Assembly (NCBI RefSeq): GCF_029836165.1
Contig: NZ_JAOEBG010000004.1
Coordinates: 288,581 to 352,580, forward strand
Origin: Pseudomonas sp. GD04091
GTDB taxonomy: Bacteria; Pseudomonadota; Gammaproteobacteria; Pseudomonadales; Pseudomonadaceae
DNA: 64,000 bases
Direction of reading: 5' to 3'
Positions 52,904-61,567 of this stretch are shown in pieces (position 1 is the first letter of the stretch; each line of letters begins with the position of its first letter). The notes under the pieces are model-generated. The model saw nothing but the letters and a program-made list of their open reading frames with translations. It did no database searches and was not told the DNA's origin. Made by a program: the position numbers and the translations under genes.

Positions 52904-54015
52904 TACTCTCCGTCCTCTTCCAGCCAGGCACCTTTCAGCGCAATAACGCCAGCAACGGCAACCTGATCCTGCTCACGGATGTTGCCCTGCACGCGCACAA
53001 GCTGCCCGGCACTGGCCTCAACCTTCACAGGGCGCGCTTCGAAACCCTCAGGCGTACGGACGAACACAACGGAGTCAGCCTTGTTGCGCGCCACTGCGGA
53101 GATGGGGATATCCCAAGAATTACCGGCGGACTGGACCGGGATCTCGACAGTTACCAACTCACCCGGGCGTATAGCGCGCCCAGGGTTTTCGATCTCGGCC
53201 CGCAGCACTACAAACTGGTTGTCTGCTGTAACGGTCGGACTCAGGTTGATCACTCGCCCGCTCACATTCTTGTCGACGATCGTTACCGGTGCACCGGGCT
53301 GGATACCGATACTGGCCTGAGAAGGCACTTGCACATCCAGCCACAGGGCGTCGACCTGGGTGATGTTGAGCAACGATGTAGCGCCATCTACACGCTGCCC
53401 AGGGCGAACGGAGATTGCACTGACGATCCCATCCTGGACGGCGGTAAGGATTATCCGGTCAGATGGAATACCTGAACGGACGACTTGCTCCATCATCGGC
53501 GGGGTCAGACCTGCCAACGCCAGCTCCGCTTTCGTCTGGACCAACGTCGCTTCGGCTTCCTTCAGCGTGGCCTGTGCTTCCTGAGCCCGGCGCTTGGGAA
53601 TAATCCCCTCATCAAAAAGCGTCTGCTCACGGGAATAGGCCTGACGGGCAAGCGTTGCACGGGACGCAGCCTGCAACAGTTGCAACTGAAGCTGGCTCAT
53701 GGCTGGGCTGGAAAGCCTGGCTACGGGGTCGCCTTTGCGTACGGGTTGGTATTCGCCCACCAGTAACTGAACGACAACACCTTCCAGCGGGGAGCTGACG
53801 ATCTGTTCAGCCTTTGGCGGCACGACAACTTGGCCAGGATAACGACTGCTGACCGTCTGCTTCATGCTTTGGACCGGTGAAACCTTGATACCCAAAGCCT
53901 GAATCTGGTCTTCTGCAACAGAGAACTTCTCAGCACTCATGGCGGGCCCGGAAATAATAATTGCGGTGAAAAAAGAGAGACTCTTTACACAGCGCAGGTA
54001 TCTTTCATTGTTCAT
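52903..54015 (-). CDS. czcB: HME-RND periplasmic adaptor (CzcB/CusB-like)
   Basis: A 370-residue membrane-fusion protein. Residues about 1-26 are a signal or anchor (SLSFFTAIIISGPAMSA). Then follow a barrel-sandwich/lipoyl part (GQVVVPPKAEQIVSSPLEGVVVQLLVGEY), an alpha-hairpin (QLQLLQAASRATLARQAYSREQTLFDEG) and beta-barrel domains (VDALWLDVQVPSQASIGIQPG). No N-terminal His-rich or CusF-like module is present. It links the inner-membrane pump to the outer-membrane channel. ATG 54015 is chosen because it gives the signal peptide and has GGGGA upstream. It is the first gene of the efflux operon and divergent from copR. Confidence 0.88.
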   Translation of the reverse strand: MNNERYLRCVKSLSFFTAIIISGPAMSAEKFSVAEDQIQALGIKVSPVQSMKQTVSSRYPGQVVVPPKAEQIVSSPLEGVVVQLLVGEYQPVRKGDPVARLSSPAMSQLQLQLLQAASRATLARQAYSREQTLFDEGIIPKRRAQEAQATLKEAEATLVQTKAELALAGLTPPMMEQVVRSGIPSDRIILTAVQDGIVSAISVRPGQRVDGATSLLNITQVDALWLDVQVPSQASIGIQPGAPVTIVDKNVSGRVINLSPTVTADNQFVVLRAEIENPGRAIRPGELVTVEIPVQSAGNSWDIPISAVARNKADSVVFVRTPEGFEARPVKVEASAGQLVRVQGNIREQDQVAVAGVIALKGAWLEEDGE

Positions 54016-54218
54016 CAGAAGTTCCCCGTCAAGCGCCATAACAAGGACATGATCTCGACCTGTTTGAGGATTTGAAGATAAGCAAGGCGTGCACAACTAT
54101 TGGGGCTAACTATTTAACCCGCTCGTCTGCTGCACTCTATGCGCGGAAGGGAAGTGTCGTAGACTCCTCTACTGCTCCGATTCTAGAGGGCAGCGACTAT
54201 CAGGAACGTTACGGGTGA

Positions 54219-54234
54219 ATTACAAATTTGTAGG
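54219..54234. promoter_or_regulatory. CopR/CusR-like box between efflux operon and response regulator gene
   Basis: ATTACAAATTTGTAGG contains the near-perfect dyad TACAAA-TTTGTA. It lies in the 370-bp region between the divergent czcB-like and copR-like genes, suited to control both. Such boxes are the targets of CopR/CusR-type regulators. A -10 candidate TAAGAT for the plus-strand genes lies at about 54262. Confidence 0.65.
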
Positions 54235-54385
54235 AATTGCCCGGCCGCATTTTTTTCGCGCTAAGATCACCCTCAACGCGGCCTGCGGGCGCTTGAAGCC
54301 CCAAGCAAGACACACCCTGAAACACATGAAAAAATATTTAATTGACCGCAAGCAATATTTTACTGACGAATTTTAGAGATCAAAT

Positions 54386-55060
54386 ATGCGCGTTCTAGTT
54401 GTGGAAGATGAAACTAAAACTGCCGAATATCTTCAGCAAGGATTGACCGAGAGCGGTTATATCGTTGACCGTGCAAGTAATGGCGTAGACGCTCTTCACC
54501 TGTTCAACCATAACACCTACGGCCTGGTCATTCTCGATGTAAATCTGCCAGAAGTTGATGGTTGGGAAGTGCTGGAGACCATCAGGAAAACCAGCCGCGT
54601 GCGCATCATCATGCTCACCGGACGAGGCCGGCTTCATGAAAAGCTCAAGGGTTTGGACGGCGGAGCGGATGATTACCTGGTGAAGCCCTTCGAGTTCCCG
54701 GAGTTGCTCGCTCGCGTCCGCTCACTCCAGCGCCGCGGCGATGACATGATTGAAAGCAATACGCTCAAGGTCGCCGACCTGGAGCTTGACCCCGGCCGTC
54801 ACCGCGCATTTCGCGGCGACCTGCGCATCGAGTTGACCACCAAGGAGTTTGCCCTGCTGCACCTGCTGATGAGTCGCGCAGGCGAAGCCCTGACGCGATC
54901 CCAGATCATCTCGCTCGTGTGGGACATGAATTTCGATTGCGATACTAACGTGATCGACGTTGCAATCAGGCGCCTGCGTGCGAAGATCGATGACCCGTTC
55001 CAGGTCAAGCTCATCCATACGATGCGCGGTGTTGGGTACGTGGTAGAGGACCGCTCATGA
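54386..55060 (+). CDS. copR: Heavy-metal response regulator (CopR/CusR/CzcR family)
   Basis: A 224-residue OmpR/PhoB-type response regulator. Receiver residues 1-115 with acidic pocket VVEDE (Glu7, Asp8) and phosphoacceptor Asp51 in LVILDVNLPEVDGW; Lys102-region KPFEFPELLARVR. The DNA-binding winged helix is at about 127-222 (ELTTKEFALLHLLMSRAGEALTRSQI, VDVAIRRLRAKIDDPF-like). It belongs to the heavy-metal subgroup; CopR versus CzcR cannot be fixed from sequence alone, but the palindromic boxes support CopR-like binding. Its stop overlaps copS by four bases. Confidence 0.9.
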   Translation: MRVLVVEDETKTAEYLQQGLTESGYIVDRASNGVDALHLFNHNTYGLVILDVNLPEVDGWEVLETIRKTSRVRIIMLTGRGRLHEKLKGLDGGADDYLVKPFEFPELLARVRSLQRRGDDMIESNTLKVADLELDPGRHRAFRGDLRIELTTKEFALLHLLMSRAGEALTRSQIISLVWDMNFDCDTNVIDVAIRRLRAKIDDPFQVKLIHTMRGVGYVVEDRS

Positions 55061-56451
55061 GGCAGTTGAGCCTGGCTGCCAAGCTGGGATTGAAAGTCGG
55101 CTTCATGAGCGTGCTTCTTCTGGTACTGTGCGCGTCCATTGGCTATGTGATGCTCGGCCAAGCGCTGGAGAGCACGGCCCGTTCAGCGCTTGAAACCAAA
55201 ATGAGCGGCATGGCCCATAACATTGCGACCATCGAAGATGTATCGGGGGTGACCGCTGATTCCCACCTGCTCGTCGATCTCGCGATGGGGCACAACAATC
55301 TGTATGTCAGCATTTTCGACTCTGCTGACAGCAAGGCTCCATTACTGACCATCGGCTCCAAACAAGTGAGTTTCGAGCTCCATCGCTTCCCTGCTCGGGA
55401 CGAATTGGCCTTCCATGAGTGGCAGGATCAATCGGGAAATCCGATGCTCAGTGCGGCGCAGATCATGCGCTTGAAAGACGGCACCCAGATTGGCGTCTAC
55501 ATGACTGTGGACGAGTCGTCGGACGCACAGCTCCTGGGCGCCATGGTCACTTGGGCGCTGACCGCATCACCGTTCATTCTGGCCGTTATTTTGATTGTGG
55601 CCTGGTGGACTGTCCGACGTGGCTTGCTGCCGTTGACCCGTTTTCTCAAGGTAGCGTCCAAGATTTCCACCGACAATCTGGGCCACCGCCTGCCCACTGA
55701 CAAGCTGCCGGCAGAGCTTCGACATCTGGCGGATGGCATGAACTTTATGCTCCATCGCCTGGATGGTGGGGTACAGCAACTCTCGCAATTCTCGGACGAT
55801 CTGGCCCACGAGCTCAGGGCACCGCTGTCAAATCTCATGGGGAAAGCACAAGTAGCGTTGTCGCGTGAACGCTCATCCGCTGAATACCGTGATGTGCTCG
55901 AATCCTGCCTGGAGGAGCTGGACCGCATGACGCGCATGGTTGCGGACATGCTTTTCCTGGCCCATGTGAGCCAGCCAGCTGCCTTGGTGGAATTTGAGAC
56001 CGTGGCCTTGGTGGATGAAGTGCAGAGGGTCTGCGACCTGTTTGCCTTCTCGGCCGAGGAAAACGGAGTAGCACTGCAGATTTCAGGGAGCGCCGATGTC
56101 GTGAATGGCAACCGACTCATGATCCAGCGAGCAGTTTCGAATCTGCTATCCAACGCTATTCGTTATTGCCCGAAAGGCGAATCGGTCCAGGTCAAAGTCC
56201 ACCGTGGCAGCGATCAGATTCAGTTGAGCGTCGGTAACCCTGGACGCGGTATTCCCGATCAACATCTGCCTCATCTGTTTGAGCGCTTCTATCGCGTGGA
56301 CAGAGGCCGAGCACGTAGCGAGGGGGGCACAGGTCTCGGTCTAGCGATCGTGCGCTCCATCATGAGCCTGCACCAAGGCACTGCCAAGGTTGAAGTCAGC
56401 GGTGACAGGTATACCTGGTTCCATCTCAGCTTTCCGACCAGCCATCTGTGA
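55057..56451 (+). CDS. copS: Heavy-metal sensor histidine kinase (CopS/CusS/CzcS family)
   Basis: A 464-residue membrane histidine kinase. The first span is at residues about 10-34. A periplasmic sensor of about 130 residues follows, containing several histidines (AMGHNNLYVS, FELHRFPARDELAFHEWQ). The second span is about 165-187, then HAMP. The phosphorylated His251 is in DDLAHELRAPLSN, and the ATPase domain has SNLLSNAIRYCP, VGNPGRGIP and GGTGLGLAIVRSI. It detects periplasmic metal and phosphorylates the partner encoded just upstream. A hairpin (AGGCCTTC...GAAGGCCT, 56487-56511) follows the stop. Confidence 0.9.
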   Translation: MRQLSLAAKLGLKVGFMSVLLLVLCASIGYVMLGQALESTARSALETKMSGMAHNIATIEDVSGVTADSHLLVDLAMGHNNLYVSIFDSADSKAPLLTIGSKQVSFELHRFPARDELAFHEWQDQSGNPMLSAAQIMRLKDGTQIGVYMTVDESSDAQLLGAMVTWALTASPFILAVILIVAWWTVRRGLLPLTRFLKVASKISTDNLGHRLPTDKLPAELRHLADGMNFMLHRLDGGVQQLSQFSDDLAHELRAPLSNLMGKAQVALSRERSSAEYRDVLESCLEELDRMTRMVADMLFLAHVSQPAALVEFETVALVDEVQRVCDLFAFSAEENGVALQISGSADVVNGNRLMIQRAVSNLLSNAIRYCPKGESVQVKVHRGSDQIQLSVGNPGRGIPDQHLPHLFERFYRVDRGRARSEGGTGLGLAIVRSIMSLHQGTAKVEVSGDRYTWFHLSFPTSHL

Positions 56452-56486
56452 CCTAGCGCCCGGCCTCACAAGCTAATCCCAACGTA

Positions 56487-56511
56487 AGGCCTTCCGATGG
56501 ATCGAAGGCCT
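56487..56511 (+). terminator. Hairpin after copS
   Basis: AGGCCTTC / GAAGGCCT form a perfect 8-bp stem around 9 nt, 35 nt after the copS stop. No T-run follows, so termination is probable but not certain. Confidence 0.5.
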
Positions 56512-56652
56512 GAAGCCTGTTCATCTCTTCAATCATACGGCGTCGTCTTTCAACATTGTAATTCGCGCCTCACGCTCTCGTCAGAGACAGGTCTTTAAGC
56601 TTCAGGGTATCGAAACCTCAAGATCACTACCGATCCAGCCCCGGAGTTTGAT

Positions 56653-56862
56653 ATGCGACTGACTAACCTTTTCCTGATTGGCGTAATGGCAGTGGGCATC
56701 AGCGGCCAAGCCTTTGCAGAGGGCGGGGCCGAGCGCTCACTGAAATTCAACAAAGAATTCCGCGATGACCAGAAACGCCTTTGGGGCGAGAAGGAAAAGG
56801 AGGCAGAGCAGTCGAAGCCTTCGTCCACCCAGCAAAAGGAGGGCCCTAAAAGCCAGTCCTGA
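56653..56862 (+). CDS. Small exported PtrA-like protein
   Basis: A 69-residue protein. Residues 1-22 form a signal peptide (NLFLIGVMAVGISGQAFA). The mature N-terminus EGGAERSLKFNKEFRDDQKRLWG resembles the N-terminal domain of PtrA, a copper-induced small protein encoded near CopRS in Pseudomonas. The rest is hydrophilic and Lys/Glu/Ser-rich. Location right after copRS supports a copper-linked role, which is inferred. A terminator follows at 56911. Confidence 0.75.
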   Translation: MRLTNLFLIGVMAVGISGQAFAEGGAERSLKFNKEFRDDQKRLWGEKEKEAEQSKPSSTQQKEGPKSQS

Positions 56863-56910
56863 GCTGATAGATGTGCTGTTCATCTACCTAGTTTTTGCTG
56901 CTCGATGATC

Positions 56911-56940
56911 AAAGGCGCCTCGGCGCCTTTTCTCGTTTCT
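56911..56940 (+). terminator. Intrinsic terminator after the PtrA-like gene
   Basis: AAAGGCGCC and GGCGCCTTT form a perfect 9-bp stem with a 2-nt loop as written (larger if the terminal pairs open), followed by TCTCGTTTCT. Confidence 0.75.
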
Positions 56941-56988
56941 ACCATCCCACTCCGCCATACCGACTACCCGACCTGCTAGGTCAGCTCC

Positions 56989-57264
56989 TCACTTCAAGTA
57001 AGACCTGAGTACCGAGGAGATTTTGTCTGCCTCCTCTAGTCGCTGAGCCGCATCCAGATGCTCTGCCGCCAGATGCTCACGGATATGGCCTTCCACCACC
57101 TCGGCCATCAGCCCATTCACCGCCCCCCGGATCGCGGCAATCTGCTGAAGGATTCCCAGGCAATCCTTTTCCTGCTCCAACGCTGCCTCCAGGGCGGCAG
57201 CCTGCCCTTTGATCTTCTTGACCCGAGTCAGCAACTGACGCTGATTCTTCATGGTGTGAGACAT
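56989..57264 (-). CDS. rcnR: RcnR-family nickel/cobalt-responsive repressor
   Basis: A 91-residue all-helical repressor of the RcnR/CsoR/FrmR family. The RcnR metal ligands are all present: His3 (MSHT), Cys35 (KDC), His60 and His64 (EGHIREHL). IAAIRGAVNGLM is nearly identical to E. coli RcnR. It should repress the divergent rcnA gene and release DNA when nickel or cobalt binds. The ATG at 57264 is fixed by the conserved N-terminal MSHT. Its operator overlaps the rcnA promoter at 57280-57301. Confidence 0.93.
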   Translation of the reverse strand: MSHTMKNQRQLLTRVKKIKGQAAALEAALEQEKDCLGILQQIAAIRGAVNGLMAEVVEGHIREHLAAEHLDAAQRLEEADKISSVLRSYLK

Positions 57265-57279
57265 GACAACCTCTTTTCA

Positions 57280-57301
57280 TATCCCCTACTGGGGGATAGT
57301 A
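57280..57301. promoter_or_regulatory. RcnR operator upstream of rcnA
   Basis: TACT-GGGGGAT-AGTA (57287-57301) matches the known RcnR site form TACT-G6-N-AGTA. It is embedded in the dyad TATCCCC-TACT-GGGGGATA (57280-57298). A -10 TAGTAT at 57297-57302 overlaps the operator, explaining repression. Another 8-bp hairpin (GTACGATT / AATCGTAC, 57310-57332) follows in the leader. Confidence 0.8.
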
Positions 57302-57402
57302 TTTTAAGGGTACGATTTCAACCCAATCGTACGACAATTTAAAGGGCGGCCTCTATGACTGCCGCCCTCACGCGCTATTGGCACTACTCCAGAGGTCTCA
57401 CC

Positions 57403-58530
57403 ATGGGTTTCGCAGAACTACTTCAGCAGGGTACCGCCCACGCTTGGCTCTACTTCCCAAGCGCCATCCTGCTCGGCGCCCTGCATGGCCTTGAGCCAGG
57501 GCACTCCAAAACAATGATGGCAGCCTTCATCGTCGCTGTGCGAGGAACTGCCAAGCAGGCGGCTCTCTTGGGGCTGGCTGCCACGTTCTCCCATACAGCC
57601 GTGGTCTGGCTCGTCGCCATGGCAGGGATGTACCTGGGCGGCAACCTTGATGCTGAAACCACCGAGCCCTACTTCCAGCTAGGCTCAGCAGCCATCATCA
57701 TCGCCGTCGCATTGTGGATGCTTCTGCGCACCTGGCGCGGAGAGCAAATGTGGAAATTCGAGCAAGGTGACGGGCACGATCACGGCCATGAGCATGCCCA
57801 TGATGAGACACGCCGCGTCGACACTGGGCATGGACGTGTTGAACTGTCGATATTTGAAATCGGGCAACCACCTCGGTGGCGACTGAAAACCTTAGATGGC
57901 CATCCATGGCAGGCCGCTCAAGTTAAGGCCCTCACGACTCGGCCGAACGGTGAAACAATGTCGTTCGCCTTCGAGAAACGTGACGGCTTCCTGGAATCCA
58001 TTGACTCGATTCCTGAGCCTCATGAGTTTTCAGTACGCCTGACCTTGGGTCATTCCGACCATGCTCATGACTACGATCTGGAGTTTGCCGAAGCGCATGA
58101 TCACCACCACCATGGCGAACTCGATCAGCTCGAACTGAGCGTCGATGGCTATCAGGATGCGCACGAGCGCGCCCATGCAAACGACATCAAAAAGCGTTTC
58201 GCCAACCGTGATGTGACTACCGGCCAGATCATCCTGTTCGGTTTAACTGGCGGCCTGATCCCATGCCCGGCAGCGATCACTGTTTTGCTACTGTGCCTGC
58301 AGGTCAAGGAAATCGCACTCGGGGCCGTGCTGGTACTGTGTTTCAGCATCGGCCTCGCCATGACCCTGGTAACTGTTGGGGTCGCAGCAGCGGTCGGAGC
58401 GAAACGCGCCTCCAATCGCTGGCCCTGGTTGGGAGCTGTGGCTCGTCGAGCACCGTACCTGTCCAGCATGATCATCATCGCCGTAGGCATCTACGTGGGT
58501 ATCAACGGCTGGATCGGACTCACTAGCTAA
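57403..58530 (+). CDS. rcnA: Nickel/cobalt efflux protein RcnA
   Basis: A 375-residue inner-membrane exporter of the RcnA/NiCoT superfamily. The signature LHGLEPGHSKTMMAAFIV is at residues about 26-43 and a second conserved block GLTGGLIPCPAAITVLLLCLQ is in the C-terminal half. Between spans 3 and 4 lies a long cytoplasmic His/Asp-rich region (GHDHGHEHAHDE, EFAEAHDHHHHGE), longer than in E. coli RcnA, which explains the size. It expels nickel and cobalt. ATG 57403 with AGAGG upstream is chosen over an in-frame ATG at 57355. It is divergent from rcnR. Confidence 0.92.
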   Translation: MGFAELLQQGTAHAWLYFPSAILLGALHGLEPGHSKTMMAAFIVAVRGTAKQAALLGLAATFSHTAVVWLVAMAGMYLGGNLDAETTEPYFQLGSAAIIIAVALWMLLRTWRGEQMWKFEQGDGHDHGHEHAHDETRRVDTGHGRVELSIFEIGQPPRWRLKTLDGHPWQAAQVKALTTRPNGETMSFAFEKRDGFLESIDSIPEPHEFSVRLTLGHSDHAHDYDLEFAEAHDHHHHGELDQLELSVDGYQDAHERAHANDIKKRFANRDVTTGQIILFGLTGGLIPCPAAITVLLLCLQVKEIALGAVLVLCFSIGLAMTLVTVGVAAAVGAKRASNRWPWLGAVARRAPYLSSMIIIAVGIYVGINGWIGLTS

Positions 58531-58745
58531 CGAGGGATGTCATCCAATCGTGCATTTTGCGCGTTTGGCGCTCCCGTTGCGGTCGTCGCCATTGATGGCC
58601 AATGCCGCAATGAGGGAATCACGAGCGGCTACTGCCGCTCCATGAAACCTGACCACAAATGTCCTTCGAGTGAGATATGTGGGTGCTGGCCACACTTGCT
58701 GCCGGCATTCGCACACTCCGACTCAGACCCACAGGTAATTCATCA

Positions 58746-58919
58746 ATGGCTTCGCAAATCGAGAACCCTTGTATTTCACTCTGCCAATTGAAGGGAGATC
58801 TTTGTGTCAGCTGCGGGCGCTCAAAAGATGAGATCCGCAAGTGGAAGCGCATGAAACGTCCAGAAAAGATGGCCGCCGTGCAGAAAGCTGCCGCGAGACT
58901 GAAGGGGCTGAAGAAGTAG
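58746..58919 (+). CDS. DUF1289 domain-containing small protein
   Basis: A 57-residue protein with the DUF1289 pattern: NPCISLCQLKGDLCVSCGRSKDEIRKW. Four cysteines probably bind metal (zinc or an iron-sulfur cluster), and a basic tail follows (RMKRPEKMAAVQKAAARLKGLKK). The function is unknown; the family is widespread in proteobacteria. ATG 58746 begins the conserved MASQIENPC. The 215 bp upstream contain no clear gene; a frame from 58537 with several cysteines lacks a properly spaced ribosome site. Confidence 0.8.
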   Translation: MASQIENPCISLCQLKGDLCVSCGRSKDEIRKWKRMKRPEKMAAVQKAAARLKGLKK

Positions 58920-59043
58920 CCCTGGGGCACCATTCAGCGCTCCAGCACCAGAGTTCAAGTGGATAGCGTCGGCGCCGCCACGCTGCTCAACGGGCTTTGC
59001 GCATGCGGGCATTTACTCGTTGATTTCGACCGACTCAAGACCT

Positions 59044-59063
59044 AATGTAGATACAGATACATT
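59044..59063 (+). promoter_or_regulatory. Dyad in the chrB promoter
   Basis: AATGTA (59044-59049) and TACATT (59058-59063) are inverted around 8 bp, and AGATAC is directly repeated inside. It lies 19 bp before the chrB start, a likely site for ChrB itself, which can act as a chromate-sensing regulator. Confidence 0.5.
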
Positions 59064-59081
59064 TTTTGTTGAGTATTCTAC

Positions 59082-60023
59082 ATGAGCGAATGGTCGCTAC
59101 TGATTCTCGGGCTTCCCACGGCTAACGCCACGGAGCGAATGCGCGCTTGGCGAACCCTCAAGGCTTCTGGTGCTGCAGTACTACGAGATGGCGTATACCT
59201 GCTGCCACAACAAAGCACGGCTCGCGAAGCGTTCGAAGCCGTGGAACGAGACGTGCTGGCGATCAATGGCACGGCATTTCTGCTGTCTCTGCCTGAGCGT
59301 GAGGAGCGCTTCAGTGGGTTGTTCGACAGAAACGAGGACTACGCCAAGCTGATGGAAGAAATTGCAGGCTGCCGAGCGGATCTTTCACCGGACAACGCCC
59401 TGCAAACCGCGCGGCAGGTGCGCAAGCTTCGAAAGGCTTTCAGCCAATTGGCGGCGATCGATTTCTTCCCTGGCGTGCTCAAGGCTCAGACTGACTCGAC
59501 CCTGCAGGCGCTTGAGACCGCAATCAGCCGTGCACTGTCATCCGATGAGCCCAGTGCGCACGACGAGACAATCATCAGACTTGAGCGCAGCGAATACCTG
59601 GGTCGCCGCTGGGCGACTCGAAAACGCCCCTGGGTGGATAGGCTGGCGTGTGCCTGGCTCATCCGTCGCTTCATCGATGCTGACGCCCAATTCCTTTGGC
59701 TGGAAAGTCCCAGCGACTGCCCGACCGATGCGTTGGGCTTCGACTTCGATGGCGCGAGGTTCAGCCATGTCGGCCAGCGGGTGTCGTTCGAGACCCTCAT
59801 CGAAAGCTTTGCGGTTGAACAACCAGGCCTGTCTCGGTTGGCAGCTGTTGTTCATTACCTGGATGTAGGTGGAAGCCAGCCCTCCGAGGCACCTGGCATC
59901 GAGCGCGTCCTCGCGGGTTTGAGAGAAAGCATTGGCGATGACGATCAACTGACAACGGTCGCCGGAGGCATCTTCGATGGCCTGCTGACGGCTTTCGCAA
60001 GTGAGGAAAAACAAAATGGTTGA
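59082..60023 (+). CDS. chrB: Chromate resistance protein ChrB
   Basis: A 313-residue ChrB. The N-terminal half (WSLLILGLPTANATERMRAWRTLKASGAAVLRDGVYLLP) is a winged-helix-like domain related to PaaX-type regulators. The C-terminal ChrB domain contains RPWVDRLACAWLIRRFIDADAQFLWL and FSHVGQRVSFETLIESF. ChrB senses chromate and regulates chrA, and may act in detoxification. It overlaps chrA by eight bases, so the two form an operon. Confidence 0.92.
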   Translation: MSEWSLLILGLPTANATERMRAWRTLKASGAAVLRDGVYLLPQQSTAREAFEAVERDVLAINGTAFLLSLPEREERFSGLFDRNEDYAKLMEEIAGCRADLSPDNALQTARQVRKLRKAFSQLAAIDFFPGVLKAQTDSTLQALETAISRALSSDEPSAHDETIIRLERSEYLGRRWATRKRPWVDRLACAWLIRRFIDADAQFLWLESPSDCPTDALGFDFDGARFSHVGQRVSFETLIESFAVEQPGLSRLAAVVHYLDVGGSQPSEAPGIERVLAGLRESIGDDDQLTTVAGGIFDGLLTAFASEEKQNG

Positions 60024-61386
60024 TACCACCTCCGCAGTCAGCGAACAGCCTCCGTCGCAAGCTGCTCAGCAGCCGATCGGCTTGTTTGAAGCGTTTCTGT
60101 TTTGGCTCAAGCTGGGCTTCATCAGCTTTGGTGGACCCGCCGGGCAGATTTCGATCATGCATCAGGAGCTGGTTGAGCGACGGCGGTGGATCAGCGAAAA
60201 GCGATTTCTGCATGCGCTCAACTACTGCATGTTGTTGCCTGGACCAGAGGCTCAGCAACTCGCCACGTACATCGGCTGGCTCATGCACCGTTCATGGGGC
60301 GGTGTGATTGCCGGTGCGTTGTTCGTGCTGCCGTCATTGTTCATCCTGATCGCTTTGTCCTGGGTCTACGTCGCCTTCGGTGAGGTGCCCGTGGTGGCTG
60401 GGATTTTCTATGGCATCAAACCGGCGGTCACTGCCATCGTCGTTCACGCGGCTCACCGGATCGGGTCGCGTGCACTGAAGAACGGCTGGCTGTGGGCCAT
60501 GGCCGCCGCTTCGTTCGTGGCCATCTTTGCCCTCAACGCCCCATTCCCGCTTATCGTGCTGGTAGCCGCCATCATTGGCTATTTAGGCGGTCGCTTTGCT
60601 CCAAGTAAATTCGTGATCGGAGGTGGCCATGGCGCCACGAAGAACAGCTATGGACCTGCCCTGATCGATGACAACACCCCAACGCCTGAGCATGCCCGCT
60701 TCAGCTGGGGACACCTGCTGCGACTACTGCTGGTCGGTGCTGCGCTCTGGGTCCTGCCCATGGGGCTGCTGACGCTGTCGTTTGGCTGGGACGGTACTCT
60801 GACGCAAATGAGCTGGTTCTTCACCAAGGCCGCCCTGATGACGTTTGGCGGTGCATACGCTGTGCTGCCCTATGTCTACCAGGGCGCTGTCGGGCACTAC
60901 GGGTGGCTGACACCCACCCAGATGATCGATGGCCTCGCCTTAGGGGAAACCACGCCAGGGCCACTGATCATGGTAGTCGCCTTCGTAGGCTTCGTCGGGG
61001 GTTACGTGCATCCAATGTTTGGCGCAGAACACCCGTTCCTCGCCGGCGCAATCGCGGCGAGCCTCGTCACCTGGTTCACTTTCCTGCCGTCGTTCATCTT
61101 CATTCTCGCCGGTGGCCCGTTGGTAGAGTCGACGCACAACGAGATGAAGTTCACCGCACCACTGACCGGCATCACCGCAGCAGTTGTGGGGGTAATCCTG
61201 AATCTGGCGCTGTTCTTCGGCTACCACGTGCTTTGGCCAAAGGGGTTCGCTGGAACATTCGACTGGCCTTCAGCGCTGATCGCGATCGCTGCAGCGATTG
61301 CCTTGTTCCGCTTCAAGCGTGGCGTCATCCAGGTACTGCTTGCCTGTGCCCTGGCCGGTCTGGCAGTTCATATGTTGCGTATCTGA
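60016..61386 (+). CDS. chrA: Chromate efflux transporter ChrA
   Basis: A 456-residue CHR-superfamily transporter with two homologous halves. Half one has FLFWLKLGFISFGGPAGQISIMHQELVERRRWIS and CMLLPGPEAQQLATYIGWLMHR. Half two has FFTKAALMTFGGAYAVLPYV and ALGETTPGPLIMVVAFVGFVGGY. It expels chromate from the cytoplasm. ATG 60016, preceded by GAGGAA, overlaps the end of chrB; an upstream GTG at 60001 is less likely. Confidence 0.94.
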   Translation: MVDTTSAVSEQPPSQAAQQPIGLFEAFLFWLKLGFISFGGPAGQISIMHQELVERRRWISEKRFLHALNYCMLLPGPEAQQLATYIGWLMHRSWGGVIAGALFVLPSLFILIALSWVYVAFGEVPVVAGIFYGIKPAVTAIVVHAAHRIGSRALKNGWLWAMAAASFVAIFALNAPFPLIVLVAAIIGYLGGRFAPSKFVIGGGHGATKNSYGPALIDDNTPTPEHARFSWGHLLRLLLVGAALWVLPMGLLTLSFGWDGTLTQMSWFFTKAALMTFGGAYAVLPYVYQGAVGHYGWLTPTQMIDGLALGETTPGPLIMVVAFVGFVGGYVHPMFGAEHPFLAGAIAASLVTWFTFLPSFIFILAGGPLVESTHNEMKFTAPLTGITAAVVGVILNLALFFGYHVLWPKGFAGTFDWPSALIAIAAAIALFRFKRGVIQVLLACALAGLAVHMLRI

Positions 61387-61470
61387 TGCCGGTTGCCGGC
61401 TGACATCGTTGGCCGGCTCCTCAACAAGCACCTTGCCCCCTGAAAGTGCATGCCCCTGACTAAGCCTGGA

Positions 61471-61500
61471 TTGACCATATCCCCCCCAGGGGGATACGCT
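61471..61500 (+). promoter_or_regulatory. RcnR-like operator in the promoter of the NreB-like gene
   Basis: TATCCCCC-CCA-GGGGGATA (61478-61496) is a perfect 8-bp dyad almost identical to that at rcnA (57280-57298). It fills the spacer after a -35 TTGACC (61471-61476) and reaches the weak -10 (ATACGC or TACGCT). Control by RcnR or a close relative is inferred. Confidence 0.65.
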
Positions 61501-61567
61501 ATAACCAATTCACGCTGCCTGCGATGCCATATCGCGGCCAGGAAAACAGCACTGCAGGGAGGTTTGC

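Noticed and set aside
58537..58791. 84-codon cysteine-containing frame upstream of the DUF1289 gene
   Set aside because: The only purine-rich stretch abuts the ATG, and its end overlaps the DUF1289 gene in another frame; no family was recognised.
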